A DNA stretch of 64,000 nt from Agelas oroides (GCA_949130485.1 OX422195.1:3928066-3992065); one strand, 5' to 3'. Positions 11,591-23,556 are shown, counted from the first letter of the stretch. The notes: generated from the letters alone by a model not told the origin. Numbers and translations: made by a program.

Positions 11591-12720
11591 CCTGGATGAG
11601 ATGACGTACAGCTATTAGCAATGTAGAAGCCTGCTACAATGATGTTACATGTAGCTGTGACAACTAAGTGGAACTTGCTTCAGGACCATAACATTTACTC
11701 CAAAATGACTTTAGACTCAATGTAACCCCCCCAAAATTTCCTGGGGGTGGGGGGGGGGCATGTCCCAAGACTTCCCCAGTGATCCACGCTTTGTGAATCA
11801 TTGTCCCCTCCAACTTCAAATCCTCTACGAAACCCTCTCCGAGTCTCATCATACATGAGCATCTGGCTATGCAAAACCAATTTGAGAGGAAGCTGAACTG
11901 GTAGTGGGTCCAAGAGTTCAAAACTACTTTCATAGTTGTAATGCATGTAAACACAAATGTTCCTTAGCAGTTAATGAAAGCTGCTAGCCATGTTCCCATG
12001 TTGGAGCTTAGCAACCAATGAAGTAAATTGGGTTGTCGTGCAGCAGGGCTGATGTCACCATGCAACAAATATACTTAGCCCTTGGGCCATATATCCCTTG
12101 GGCCATATATCCCTTGGGCTCTGTGCCAATATTTGATGTGTAGTTGTACCCATGCAGTAAGTAATGAGCATGTAATGTGTTCACTTTAGAAAGTGTACAC
12201 ATGTATACAGAGCTGTCAGGAGAGGGTTACCAGATTGCATTGCCTGCTTATATTCACCCCCACAAGACTTTTGACTAGTTTTTCCTAAATTAAACACAAC
12301 ATTTCATGTTCACACAATGGGGTTCCACTCAGGATGTATAGGCAATTTCTGTGGTGTACATTTGTCTAGGAAAATGGTGCAAAGCACTAGGTAGTTCAAT
12401 CTAGATTGAGCAGCGCCAGTTACACGAGTTAGCTGCAAATATGAACGTTCACTATTCCACTCCATTGTTCCATTCCACATTCCAGTCCAGCGATTAGAGA
12501 CGCCCTTCACTTCTACCCGATGACATGTTAAGACATAGGTATTTCAAGCATGACTTTCTCAACATCAATACTGGTGCAATACTTGTACTCACCCATGGAG
12601 TGTGCCAAAATCATGAATTTATCCCACTTCAGAGCTGTGTGTAAAAACCAAACAAACAAGAGTGAACATTACTGGGATGTGTAGTGATAGAATACAATAG
12701 TGATCACTTTACACATGCAC
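11591..12720. other. Non-satellite DNA with G-rich tract and short tandem repeat
   Basis: No gene recognised. There is a C7 run near 11725, followed by a G-rich tract at about 11742-11759. A 16-bp tandem repeat (CCCTTGGGCCATATAT, about 2.5 copies) lies at 12079-12119. The open frames on the minus strand at 11664-11954 read through the G tract and are not credible genes. Confidence 0.5.
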
Positions 12721-13055
12721 ACTTGGGTAAAGCTCGTGCAGGCCTGTTTAAGTACAAGGAAAGATCGAGAAAGCATGTGTGAGAACTTTCGACAAATCCA
12801 TTTTAATCACTGTGTGAAGCTTGAGTAGATGCAAGGGAAGAAGAGGAAATCAATTTTCCCTAGTGTGGTTGTCCAAATGGACGTGCATGCTTGTTTGAGA
12901 CCATTTTTCACCATTGTGACTAAAGCTCGTGTAAGGCTGTTTTGGGGCCGGGAAAGATGGAGAAAGCAATTTACATCACCGTGGACGTCCTGTGAATCAC
13001 GTGCAGGCCTGTTTAAGTACCAGGAAAGATCGAGATTGCAGTTTTCATCACTGAG
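12721..13055 (+). repeat. Decayed satellite patch
   Basis: Isolated, strongly diverged 144-bp-family monomers in plus orientation. Recognisable words include GCAGGCCTGTTTAAGTAC (twice), AAAGATCGAGAAAGC and TCACGTGCAGGCCTG. It is surrounded by non-satellite DNA and looks older than the main blocks. Confidence 0.8.
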
Positions 13056-13424
13056 TCAGAGGAGGTAGTACAGGTATACGGATTTTGTATATGTACGTTA
13101 CGTCTTCCGGTGATATCCATTATGGTAATCGGAGTTAACGAAAGAGCTGTGCCAGACGGCAGATTTCGGCACCATTTGTTCCAAGCTGTGTTCATGCGAA
13201 CAACCTATTCTTCAAGATATGTGTATTTCAGGTAGTCAAGGGTCCACACAGCTGTCGAGACCGCTGTTACTGCTCCCGTTGGTATGTGAGAACGCTGTGA
13301 AGGCCGGGTCCAGCTTCAAGCCTCTGAAATTGGTGAGATTCATAACGCATGAACGCAGGATGCTTGTTACCAGATGAAAGATCTGTTTTTGTGCTCTCAA
13401 AAAATCCTCTCATGATGGGGTGAC

Positions 13425-13560
13425 ATCCCCATTAGATTTGGAGCTATAAGCCCGTGAAGTTAACCATGTTTTGTGGTTTTGGTGCGCATGGTTAATTTTG
13501 TCCAATCGCAGACTTGAACCGTTGGATGCAGCAAATATTGAAGTTTATAATGGTATGTAG
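13425..13560 (-). repeat. Dispersed repeat family R1, copy 2 (reverse)
   Basis: The reverse complement contains TTGCTGCATCCAACGG, AACCATGCGCACCAAAA and AGCTCCAAATCTAATGGGGA in the same order and spacing as the copy at 8375-8520. No coding potential. Confidence 0.6.
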
Positions 13561-13869
13561 GTCTAAAAGTCATTTTTCCCCATGCATTTTACCCAACAGC
13601 CTCATACTCCTCAACTTTCTTCTAGTGGCACTGTATTGTTACGTTTTCTATGCATACAAGTAACTATCCAGGCTGGACGGGTAGATATTTACCATAGTAC
13701 AAGTTCTCAACCTTTCGGTGTATCATCATGTACATTTTGACAGTGTAGTTTGTTTAGAACGTACTAAGTTGTTTCCAGGCAGTGGCTGAGTGTTTTCATC
13801 AGCACAGTTGGTTGCTAGAACCCAGTCTTTTTCATGTGGCAAGTTTGAGTGCTGCAGTTCATTTTGACC

Positions 13870-14265
13870 TAGTCTCGCAGGCCCGACCCACTTCCGCTAG
13901 AGAAGAGAGAGGGTCTGGTGAACAGCGTATACAAGCCGTGTCCCGCCGCACTGTACAGTGCGGTACAATCAGATTGCAGTATTTTGACACATGATTCATT
14001 ACGTCACTGTTTGAGTAGCAATAGCTGTCTTGAAAACGGTGAACATGAGCTAGGGCATTTTTTCCGATACTGCAGAAGCTGTAAAAACACTTCGACTTTA
14101 CTTCTCGGGGAGCGTGCTTACTCCGCAACAGGTAATTCAAAAGTGCATTATTTGAAATCTGGTTACGTCATCCAACTAATTGCATTCCGGTGGGACACGG
14201 CTTGTATACGCAGTTTACCAGACCCTTCCCTTCTCTTGCGGAAGTGGGTCGGGCTTGCGTGACTA
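13870..14265. mobile_element. Mutator-like MITE with 79-bp inverted ends
   Basis: A 396-bp element. The left end starts TAGTCTCGCAGGCCCGACCC and the right end, reversed, starts TAGTCACGCAAGCCCGACCC. The arms stay alignable for about 79 bp with roughly nine mismatches. The flanking 9-bp duplication ATTTTGACC is perfect (13861-13869 and 14266-14274). It has no transposase. It shares the TAG(C/T)C start and the 9-bp duplication with the elements at 4087 and 26436, but its ends form a second family. Confidence 0.88.
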
Positions 14266-16934
14266 ATTTTGACCGCAACGAACTTGGCAAGGTGCCCAGC
14301 TAACCATTAGCATTTGTAAAAAAGTAGACAACATCCACAACTCCAACCACAACGATGGTCTACCATTTTACAATGCTGGGTATGAGCGCACGTTGCGCAG
14401 TATAAACATGTTCGACTCCCAGGACTCACTTCCTGGTTGCTGCGTGGTCAAGCAAGTTGTGAGTTGGCTCTGAGTAGAACCGGTTGCAGTTGAGCTTGCC
14501 ACGTTCCCCACGAAGCCTAGTTAACGGAACTTCTAGCTAATACTCGGTTCGATGAAGGTATACATTCGTAGCAGTTGTTGGGGGGGGGGGGGGGGGGGGG
14601 ATCGACTGTACAGGACAGAGCTAGACATGCATATAAGACTGAGTACAGCATACTTGGTAATTTTGGGCAGTGAAAGCATGTACATGGTAACTTTTTGTCA
14701 CACACAAGTCGATCAAAGTTTCAAGTGTTTGTGTGCATAATTTGTTAGTAACATGGCAAACCTGCTGTTAGCTGTGTGCATTGTGAGCTTGCTCTCAAAC
14801 TATCCATGAAACTTCTACCTTCTCCACTTCTGTGTCACTGCGGTCGTTCCGCCAGAAAAAACAGAGTCAAAACGAAGGCGCATTCAATTAACGGTATCTT
14901 GTCTTCCGGTGAGTTTTCAAAGTAACGAGAAGCAGTATGCACTTAAACCAGTCAGTCTACTATGGAAGCCGTTGTTTACGAACGGTTCGATCGTACCCCG
15001 TACTAGAGGGGTGCGGATTAGCTTGGCACGTTTCGTTTGGACCCCCCTGAGCTACATGAAACAGGTACCATTCAAAAGCGCTGGAATCAGGCTACAAAAT
15101 ATGCAGAAACTAAGCGTGTACACGGTAAAGGGTCTGAGATACACGCTGTGGTATGCGGACCAAAACCCCGCATTCGCCACGTTGTGTAAAAGCACTTGTA
15201 ACGGTACACAGAATCTCTGTGAAGAGCGTCTGAAACGAAGACTTAAGTCAGTAGAAAAGTGATACTTCCTCCTGCAGTACACACTATCCCTCTGAGTTCA
15301 TGTTCTGAGTCGGGTTAGCATAATGAAGAGGATTAGATGGATAAAGTAAGAGTTATAGAAGCAAAAGTCAAAGTTGCCGTGTACCTTGATATTGATTGCG
15401 TTTATCTCTGCCTCTATTTTGCGACTACTGATTCATCCCTATTCTACAGCAGCAGAAAGGAGTAATTTGCGCTGGAGATTCACACTTGTCCCAGTGTTGC
15501 ATGATGTTTTGTTGTGGGGAGCAGGGAACTGACAGTCTCGCTTACACCGAATGTTGTCAGGAAGTTGCTGTAGCAGCATAGTAAGGACCTTGATTGTGCA
15601 TGATCTTGTACACAAAGTGGATAAGCTCCAGGATAATTAATAGTGCATCATAGTCTTCTACCCAGGCTCCTCGTGCCCAGTATGAGACTGGATTTGAACG
15701 GAAGTCCGACAGTATAACAAGAACACAGCATTTTTATATCTGCTGGACCTGGGACAAATTTCTAGCGGCAGAATTAGCAGAAAGTATAAAATTGTGCGCT
15801 TATATTCAAAGTATGCATGCCTTCTGCAAAGTCTTCGATTGCACCGTTAATGCTGTGTTCTTATTTTACATATCAAGCAAAATTCTCATTTCTATACTAC
15901 CGCAAAACCAATCTCACACTGCAAGCTGTGTAGGAGACTATGATACACATCCCCAATTTATTTCCAGCAGTTGTGCAAAGCTAAAGTGATAACAACCAGT
16001 TCCATGCACGTCATCTTGGCTAAGCGAAAACGACGCGCTTTAGCACTTCTCAACGACATTGGGGCTTACCGGCCCGCGTATGTGCGCAGAAACAACCAGT
16101 TTTAGTACCTTCAGTCGGCAATATACTTCCATGCACGTCGTTTTGTCTGTATTTCATGCCTTAGACTTGTGGAACGTACTTAAGTGTACATTAAGCAATT
16201 TATGCGCAGACAAAATTTTAAACACCTGATTGCCTGAAGGTCACGTGATCAGGACTAAAGGGAGCATAATCAACAGAACTATTCTGGTGTTTTAAGAATT
16301 CTGATCTTGAACTGTCAGACGTGTAGGCTGCAGCAGAAGGAATGAACACCAAACATTATCCTAAAAGGGTGATCCTCATTTTCAGTCCTCCCGTACATGA
16401 GAATTGAAACAAAGGGAGTGGAAGTAAATTAGCCATGCCTAAGTCCTTCATAATTGAATAGATCTGGATCAAAGAACTATTTTACGTAACATTTGGCACA
16501 CTAAGCTATAGTTACATCAGATGCACTGGATGTGTGAGCCTGCATACAGTGAAATCAACCTACAAAAACTTGACACTGTTAGAACGGGTCTTTGTAAAAG
16601 CTGGACTCTGGACTATGGACCGATATTTGGATCAAGTTCTGGACCGAGTTTTGGACCGATGCGGAGCTCCACAACGACTCCGAATCAGTTAGCTAAGCTA
16701 GAGCAGAGGTTCTGACATAATGTAAATGTCATTGTTAAGGTTAATTGAGACTTGGGTTCTGTCCCAAGCAGAATGTGCATGAGTTATAGCGGTATTTCAC
16801 GAGAGCGGAGGTAGTAGAAACAAACATTTCTATTGTGAGGCTGAACTGTGCACTATACCACTCACAGACCAATATTTACAACTTTCAAGGTAACAGCCAC
16901 ATTACCATAACTTACTAAGCAAATGTCTTGGGCC
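14266..16934. other. Non-satellite DNA with poly-G tract, no gene established
   Basis: A run of 21 G lies at 14580-14600. A 34-codon open stretch from the ATG at 14806 ends at a donor-like GTGAGT (14909), but I find no matching next exon. The open frame 14909-15262 (117 codons, basic C-terminus) is not recognised. A short imperfect repeat near 16618-16660 (TGGACCGAT) gives a Gly-Pro-Ser-Phe-rich frame of no evident meaning. Nothing else is supported. Confidence 0.4.
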
Positions 16935-18027
16935 GTGCAACTACTTTTTCTCTGTTGGAAGACCTGGAAGATGAGCTGTATGCTTATGGCACTTTCCTCA
17001 AAGACCGAAGGGGTCTTCCACAGGTTATTGTGAAAACCACATATTGATACTGGATACCTGCGTACCATTTTTCCAAGGAGAACTTCCAAGGGGAGAGTCC
17101 AAGTATCGGCAGAGGGGCAACTTGGAGGTGACAACGTGTACATAATGTCCACGAATGTATCTCCCACTGCTAGAAGCGTCGAACCAAGGACGGCCATGTT
17201 GAGAACATCACTTGCCCACTCTAGTCCCGTGCCCAGACCCAACCCTCTCACGAGGAAAGGGTCTGGTGTCACAAGCCTGAATCCTTGGGCTTGCGGAAGT
17301 GTTGAAGCCTTGTAATTGTTAGTGTAGAATTACAAATTGCTCAGTGTTGGATAATGAATATCATAACACGCTTTGAGCGGTACGATTGAAGTACAAGTTC
17401 TCGCTTCTGCATTATTCCAATAAACGCTGCTCTGCGATTTGATTGGCCGCTCCACGCTTCTGGAGCTAGCCCAAGGATTTGGACTTGTGACACCAGACCC
17501 CTTCTCCTCGCGTTAGCTGGGTGGGGTCTAGGCACGAGACTAGCATCGAACTGCACAACAGCTATATGGGTGGGGTTGACCGTGTTCGGATGAAGTCACA
17601 CAAGTTTCATCGGTTTGTCCTTTTTGAACTTACTAGAATTCAACTTTTTTTCCCACAGATACATCTTCTGGATTCTCTTGGACTGTTGTACTGTGCATGC
17701 TTTTACTCTCCTGAAGAACTTTCAGCCAAGCACCGGAAGTACCATCAGGCAACAAGTATTCAAGTCATTCAGGCTTGAATTGGCACAGGGGCTGATTGCA
17801 CCAGCACTTCATGACGCAGCATACAAGTTCACTTCCGCGCCTGCAAAAAGGAGAAGCGAGTGTGGTACAACAGCATAATCAATGGTTGTGCACCATATAG
17901 TGAGGAACGGCATCCAGCTATTAGACTAACTAAAATGAGTATAAACAAGATTTGCAATACCAACTGGTTCAATGAACATGGAACTTTAAGTCAGAACGGA
18001 ATAACTCACAGTGGCTGCGTGTGTTAG
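16935..18027 (+). pseudogene. piggyBac-like transposase relic, C-terminal half
   Basis: Plus-strand pieces follow piggyBac order. LLEDLEDELYAYGTFLKDRR (about 16950-17010) corresponds to the family's ACGT-R-R-G-P block and is followed by a W-D-like and ...VYIMSTNVSPT block (about 17130-17165). After the MITE at 17222-17542 come NSYMGGVDRV (about 17560-17590, the conserved GGVD), YIFWILLDCC with AFTLLKNF (about 17660-17735), FKSFRLELAQGLI and a basic RACKKEKRVW tail, with a stop at 18025. Frame changes near 17610-17660 could be an intron (a CTTTTTTTCCCACAG acceptor is present) or decay. With the MITE insertion it cannot be functional as it stands. Confidence 0.7.
17222..17542. mobile_element. 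Mutator-like MITE inside the piggyBac relic
   Basis: A 321-bp element. The left end TAGTCCCGTGCCCAGACCC and the reversed right end TAGTCTCGTGCCTAGACCC form imperfect inverted repeats that stay alignable for about 70 bp and share GGGTCTGGTGTCACAAG. No clear 9-bp target duplication remains at this copy. It separates two consecutive blocks of the piggyBac reading frame, so it inserted after the piggyBac element. Confidence 0.8.
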
Positions 18028-19075
18028 GCTACGGCTTCACACACTAGAGAAAATTGCTTTCTTCATCTTCCCTGGCATTTAACAGGATCTCCACAGTGGT
18101 TAAAATGGCTTTGTCACACCTTCTGCACGAGCTTCAGAAGACGTCCACTGTGTTTAAAATGGCTTTGTCTGACCTTTCAGCCACTTAAACAGGTCTGCAC
18201 CAGTTACTCTGCACCTTCACAGTGATATAAACAGCTCTCTACATCATTGCTGACACTTAAACAGGTCTGCACGAGCTTCGCAGGTAATCCACGATGGTTA
18301 AAACTACTTTCTCGGACCTTACCCGCACTTAAACACACATTCACGAGCTTTATCCACAATGATGAAAACTGCTTTCTCGATTTTCCTGGCGCTGAAACAG
18401 GCTTGCACGAGCTTCACAAGACCTCCACAGTGGTCAAAACTGCTTTCTCCGTCTTTTCTGGCACTTAAACAGGCCTCAACGTGCTTCACAAAACCTCCAC
18501 AATAGAGAAAATTGATTTCTCATCTTCCCTGGCATTTAAACAGGCTTGCACGAGCTTCACAGGACCTCTACAGTGGTTAAAATGGCTTAGTCGCACATTT
18601 CCGGCACTTAAACATGCCTGCACGAGCTTCAGAGGACGTCCAGTGTTTAAAATGGCTTTGTCGGACCTTTCATCTACTGCACCAGTTACTCTGCACCTTC
18701 ACAGTGATAAAAAACGCTTTCTAGATCATTGCTGACACTTAAACAGGTCTGCACGAGTTTCGCAAGTAATCCACGGTGATTAAAAACACTTTCTCGGTAC
18801 TTAAATACGCATGCACGAGCTTTATAGTACATCCAAAGTGGTGAAAATTGCTTTCGCTATCTTTCTTGGCGATTATACAGGCTTGCACGAGCTTCACAAG
18901 ACCTTTCTCCGTCTTTCCTGGCACTTAAACTGGCCTCAACGTGCTTCACAGCACCTCCATACTAGAGAAAATTGATTTGCTCATCTTCCCTGGCTTCTAA
19001 ACAGGCTTACACGAGCTCCACAGGATCTTCTAAGTGGATAAAAAGGCTTTGTCGCACATTTCCCACACTTAAACA

Positions 19076-19410
19076 CAGTGGCGTAGGAACCGTAGCGGCC
19101 GTAGCGGCTTTGGCCGCTACACTTTTTAGGCCGCAAATTAATATTCATAACCTGCTAAAGTTACTATAATAGCTAAAGCTAGCCTCGTTCCCTGGGAACG
19201 AGCCTAAGCTCAAGCAGCCTCTTCGTTGCACCAGTCTCATATGCAGTTACATTTCCGCTTAAAGTACACTACAAAGCAATCAAAATCTTAGCATGCAGTG
19301 AGATGGCTTTGTATGAGGCTAGTGCACATTTTCACAGGCGAACATTCTTTTACATGTTGTACCGCGCTTCACATGGCCTCTACACTTCAAATTTGCTTCC
19401 TACGCCTATG
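19076..19410. mobile_element. hAT-like non-autonomous element
   Basis: Inserted in the 7-monomer array. Left end CAGTGGCGTAGGAA, reversed right end CATAGGCGTAGGAA (12 of 14). Flanks are 8 bp, CTTAAACA (19068-19075) and TTAAAACA (19411-19418), with 6 of 8 matching. The end sequence and 8-bp duplication suggest hAT. No transposase is present. A 27-bp Mutator-like micro-element is nested inside. Confidence 0.6.
19180..19206. mobile_element. 27-bp micro-element made only of two Mutator-like ends
   Basis: TAGCCTCGTTCCC, one T, then GGGAACGAGCCTA. These are the outer 13 bp of the 4087/26436 element family facing each other, with one mismatch. Flanks AGCTAAAGC (19171-19179) and AGCTCAAGC (19207-19215) look like a 9-bp target duplication with one mismatch. 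It is probably an extreme internal-deletion derivative, or the result of an abortive transposition. Confidence 0.6.
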
Positions 19411-20426
19411 TTAAAACATGAGGACATCCACAGTTTGTAAAATGGCTTTGTCCGACCTTTCAGCTACTTAAACAGGTCTGCACCAGTTGCTCTGCACCTT
19501 CATAGTAATAAAAAACGCTTTCTACATCATTGCTGACACAAACAGGTCTGCATGAGTTTCGTAGGTCCTCTCTGGGCACTTAAATACGCATGCACGAGCT
19601 TTCTCGATCTTTCCTGGCGCTTAAACAGGTTTGCACGAGCTTCACAAGACTTCCACAGTGGTAAAAAACTGCTTTCTCCGTCTTTCCTGGCACTTAAACA
19701 GGCCTCACCGTGTTTCGCAGGACCTAATAGACTAGAGAAAATTGATTTTCTGGCATTTAAACAGGATTGCACGAGCTCCACAGTGGTTAAAATGCCTTTG
19801 TCCCACCTTGACGGCACTTAAACATGCCTGCACGAGCTTCAGAGGACGTACACAGTGTTCAAAATGGCTTTGTCCGACCTTTCAGCCACTTAAACAGGTC
19901 TGCACCTGTAACTCCACACCTTCACAGTTATAAACGATTTCTAGATTTTTGCGGACACCAAAACAGGTCTACAAGAGCTTCGCAGGTCCTCCACGGTGGT
20001 TAAATGTACTTTCTCGGACCTTACCCGCGCTTAAACACGCATGCACGAGATTTATAGCACAACCACAGTGATGAAAACTGCTTTCTCGATCTTTCCTGGC
20101 GCTTAAACGGGCTTGCACGAGCTTCACAAGACTTCCACAGAGGTGAAAACCCCTTTCTCCGTCATTTCTGACACTTAAACAGGCCTCAACGTGTTTCACA
20201 GGACCTCTACACTAGACAAAATTGATTTCCTCATCTTCCCTGGCATTATACAGGCTTGCACGAGCTTCACAGGATCTCCACAGTGGTTAAAATGGCTATG
20301 TCGCACATTCGCGGCAGTTAAACATGCCTTCAGAGGACGTCTAGAATGTTTAAAATGGCTTTGTCGGACCTTTCAGCCACATAAACAGGTCTGCACCAGT
20401 AACTCTGCACGTTCTCAGTATTAAAA

Positions 20427-20832
20427 GGTAGATGGGCCAGGCTCTCTTCTCCTTGGCTGCTGCCCTGTGGTGGCGAAACCGGTTGCGGATGGTTTTAGTG
20501 GTCTGGCCTACGTACATTTTTGAGCATTTTGAACAGATGATGACATAGATGAGGTTAGTGCTAGAACAGGTGAAGGTGTCTGTGAGGTGGAAGGGTTGTT
20601 GTGTGACTGAGGAAGAGATGGTGTGGTAGGAGAGGAGGATGGGGCAAGTAGAACATAGAGCACGGTGGCAGGTTTTAACACGGTAGTTTTCGGAACTTAT
20701 CTGCAGTGGGATGTCGGTGGTGTTTGGGGGGATTTCTCTGAGTGTCCTTGCTGAGACCCTGTGGTTGCTGAGGGCCTTTTCTTTCCTGTAGCTTAGTTGT
20801 GGGGTGGAAAACATTTGTGTGAGGGTTTGGTC
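20427..20832 (-). pseudogene. Penelope-like element fragment with GIY-YIG endonuclease
   Basis: A minus-strand open frame of about 135 codons embedded in satellite. It contains, in order, a basic linker, a Cys pair (CHRALCSTC), then NLIYVIICSKCSKMYVGQTT and RNRFRHHR. The IYVI...YVGQT spacing and downstream Arg/His match the GIY-YIG nuclease that ends Penelope-like retroelement proteins. The family's upstream reverse transcriptase is absent, and the nuclease itself is cut off after KEKRAWPIY, where the frame runs into satellite codons. A GGTA tetranucleotide sits at the left edge (20427) and again just past the right edge (20833). This is a dead fragment. Confidence 0.75.
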
Positions 20833-23170
20833 GGTAAAAACTGCTCTATCGATATTCTCTGTCACATAAAACAGCCGCCACGAGCTTCACAGCACCTCCT
20901 CGGAGGCTAAAACAGTGTTATCAGGTCTTTCCCGCACATAAACAAGATTGCACCAAGCTCACAATGGCTCCTCGGTGGTGAAAACCGCTTTTGTCGATCT
21001 TCCCTGGCTCTTAAACAGGCCTTAACCTGCTTCACAGTACCTCCTGGGTGATTAAAACGGTTTATCACGTCTTTCCCGCACATAAATAGGCTTGCGCCAA
21101 CGTCACAGCGACACCACAGTCGTTAAAACTGCTTTCTTGATCTTCACTGGCTCTTAAACGGGACTCAACGTCCTTCAGAGCACCTCCTCGGCGGTGAAAA
21201 CGGCGTTATAAGGTCTTTCCCGTACGTAAACAGGCTTGCATTCACCTCACAATGCCCCCTCAGATGTGAAAACAGCATTCTAGATCTTCCATTGCACTTA
21301 AACAGCCATGAAAGTGCTTCACACTACCTCCTGGGTGGTTAAAATGGCTTGATCACGTTTTTCCCACACATAAATAGGCTTGCACCAAACTCACAGTGCC
21401 ACGGTAGTGGTAAAAGCTGTTTTCTCGATCTTCTCTGGCACTTAAACAGGCGTCCACGTGCTTCACAGCACATCCTCGGAGTTTTAAACGCCGTTATCAG
21501 GTCTTTCCCGCACATAAACACTCTTGCACCAACCACACAGGCCCTCCACAGTGGTGAAAACTGCTTTCTCGACCTTCTCTGACACGTATACCGGCCTGCT
21601 CATGCTTCAGAGCACCTCCTCGGAGGTTAAAACGGCTTTTTCAGGTCTTTCCCGTAAATAAACAGACTTGCACCAACATCACAGGGCTTCCACAGTGGTG
21701 AAAACTGCTTTCTCAATCTCCTCTGGCACTTAAACAGGCTTCCACATGCTTCACAGCACCTCCTCGGTGGTTAAAACGTCTTTATCAGGACTTTCCTGCA
21801 CATAAACGGGCTTGCACCAACCTCAAAGTGCCACCACAGTGGTGAAAACTGCTCGATCTTCTCTGGCACTTAAACAGGCTTCCACGTGCTTCACAGCACC
21901 TCCTCGGAGGTTAAAACGTCGTTTTCAGGTCTTTGCCGCACATAAACAGGCTTGCACCAAGCTCACAATGGCTTCTCAGTGGTGAAAACCGCTTTTGTCC
22001 ATCTTCCCTGGCTCTTAAACAGTCCTTAACGTGCTTCATAGTACCTCCTGAGTGGTTAAAATGGCTTTATCACGTCTTTCCCGCATATAAATTGGCTTGC
22101 ACCAACCTCACAACGCCACCACAGTGGTGAAAAGTGCTTTCTCGATCTTCTCTGGCAATTAAACAGGACTCAACGACCTTCAGAGCACCCCCTCGGAGGT
22201 GAAAACGGCGTTATCAGGACTTTCCCGGACATAAACGGACATGCACCAACCTCACAGTGCCACCACAGTGGTGAAAACTGCTTTCTCGATCTTCTCTGGC
22301 ACTTAAACAGGCCTCCACGTGCTTCACAACCTCCTGGGAGGTTAAAACGCCGTTATCAGGTCTTTCCCGCACATAAACTGGCTTGCACCAATCTCACAGG
22401 GCCTCCATAGCGGTGAAAACTGCTTTCTCGATGTTCTCTGGCACTTAAACCGGCCTCCACGTGCTTCACAGCACCATATCGGAGGTTAAAACGGCGTTAT
22501 CCTGTCTTTCCCGCACATAAACAGGCTTGCACAAACCTCACAGGGCCACCACAGCGACGAAAACTGCTTTCTCGATATTCCCTGGCACTTAAACAGGACT
22601 GCACGTTCTTCACAGTACTTCCTCGGATTCTAAAAACGGCGTTATCAAGTCTTTCCATCACATAAACAGGCTTGCTCCAACCTCACAGTGCTTCCACAGT
22701 GGTTAAAACTGCTTTCTAAAACTTCTTTGGCACTTAAACAGGCCTCCACGCGCTTCACAGCACCTTCCCTGAGGTTAAAACTGGTTTATCAGGTCTTCCC
22801 CGCACTTAAACAGGCTTGCACCAAGCTCACAGTGCTTCCACAGTGGCCAAAACTGCTTTTTCGATCTTCCCTCGAACTTAAAGAGGCCTGAACGTGATTC
22901 ACAGTACTTCCTGGGTCATTAAAACGGCTTTATTAAGTCTTTCCCGCACATAAACAGGATTGCACCAGCCTCACAGGGCTTCTACAGTGGTGAAAACTGC
23001 TTTCTCGATCTTCTCCAGCGCTTAAACAGGCCTGCACGTGCTTCAGACCACCTTCTCGGCGGTTGAAACGGCGTTATCAGGCCTTTCCCTTTCATGAACA
23101 ATCTTGCATCAACAACACAGGGCTTCCACAGTGGTGAAAACAGCTTTCTCGATGATCTCCGGCACTTATA

Positions 23171-23556
23171 GATGCTTTCACCATTGACGTGTGATGGAAT
23201 TTTGATAAGATGCAAATTGTATAGAAAGCGAAATCAGGAAGTTCCGGTCACGCGTTCTGGGGGGGAAAGAAAGTGCGGCACTGTACGGGCGAGAGAAAAA
23301 ATCTGTCGTAAAAACCACGGAGCTGGTCGTTGCCTTGGAAAGTTCTCTTTGCTAGGTAACGTATGGCACCTTACCGTTCCATAGTAAATATCTTTTCCGG
23401 GACTGATACTTTCCAAGGCTACCAGACCAGAGTCAAACAATTGTCTACATAGAGTGCAGTACAGTTCTTTCCACCCAGAAGGCGTGACCGGAACTTCCTG
23501 TTGAATATATTTTGCATCTTATCAAAATTCCATCTCACGTCAATCGTAAAAGCATC
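23171..23556. mobile_element. Tc1/mariner-like MITE with TA flanks
   Basis: A 386-bp insertion. Left end GATGCTTTCACCATTGACGT, reversed right end GATGCTTTTACGATTGACGT. The arms continue through ATGGAATTTTGATAAGATGC and GGAAGTTCCGGTCACGC for roughly 85-100 bp with small gaps. A TA lies at each side, so the empty site would read CACTTATACAGG-like, a form seen elsewhere in the satellite. No transposase. The open frames inside are on opposite strands and are not genes. Confidence 0.75.

Larger units (their letters stand above)
18034..20426 (-). repeat. Diverged satellite subfamily in a 7-monomer higher-order repeat
   Basis: Monomers of 60-72 bp in minus orientation, beginning CTTAAACAGG with GCACGAGCTTCACAGGACC. 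They differ from the main array, which has ACGTGCTTCACAGCACCTCC. A diagnostic monomer containing AGAAAATTGATTT or a close variant recurs near 18045, 18502, 18962, 19732 and 20211. Intervals are 457, 460 and 479 bp, plus one of 770 bp that includes a 335-bp insertion. I count seven monomers per period, some shortened. It is interrupted by the hAT-like element at 19076-19410. Confidence 0.8.

Noticed and set aside
11742-11759. G-rich tract and flanking C run as a hairpin element
   Set aside because: The complementarity is only homopolymeric; no defined ends or target duplication.
14580-14600. 21-base G run as a functional G-quadruplex
   Set aside because: A homopolymer of uncertain length, possibly a sequencing artefact; nothing around it suggests a role.
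14806-15262. Possible exon with GTGAGT donor and the adjoining 117-codon frame
   Set aside because: No matching acceptor or recognised protein; a single donor-like site is too weak.
16862-17272. 136-codon minus-strand open frame
   Set aside because: It is antisense to the piggyBac C-terminal blocks and runs into the MITE end.
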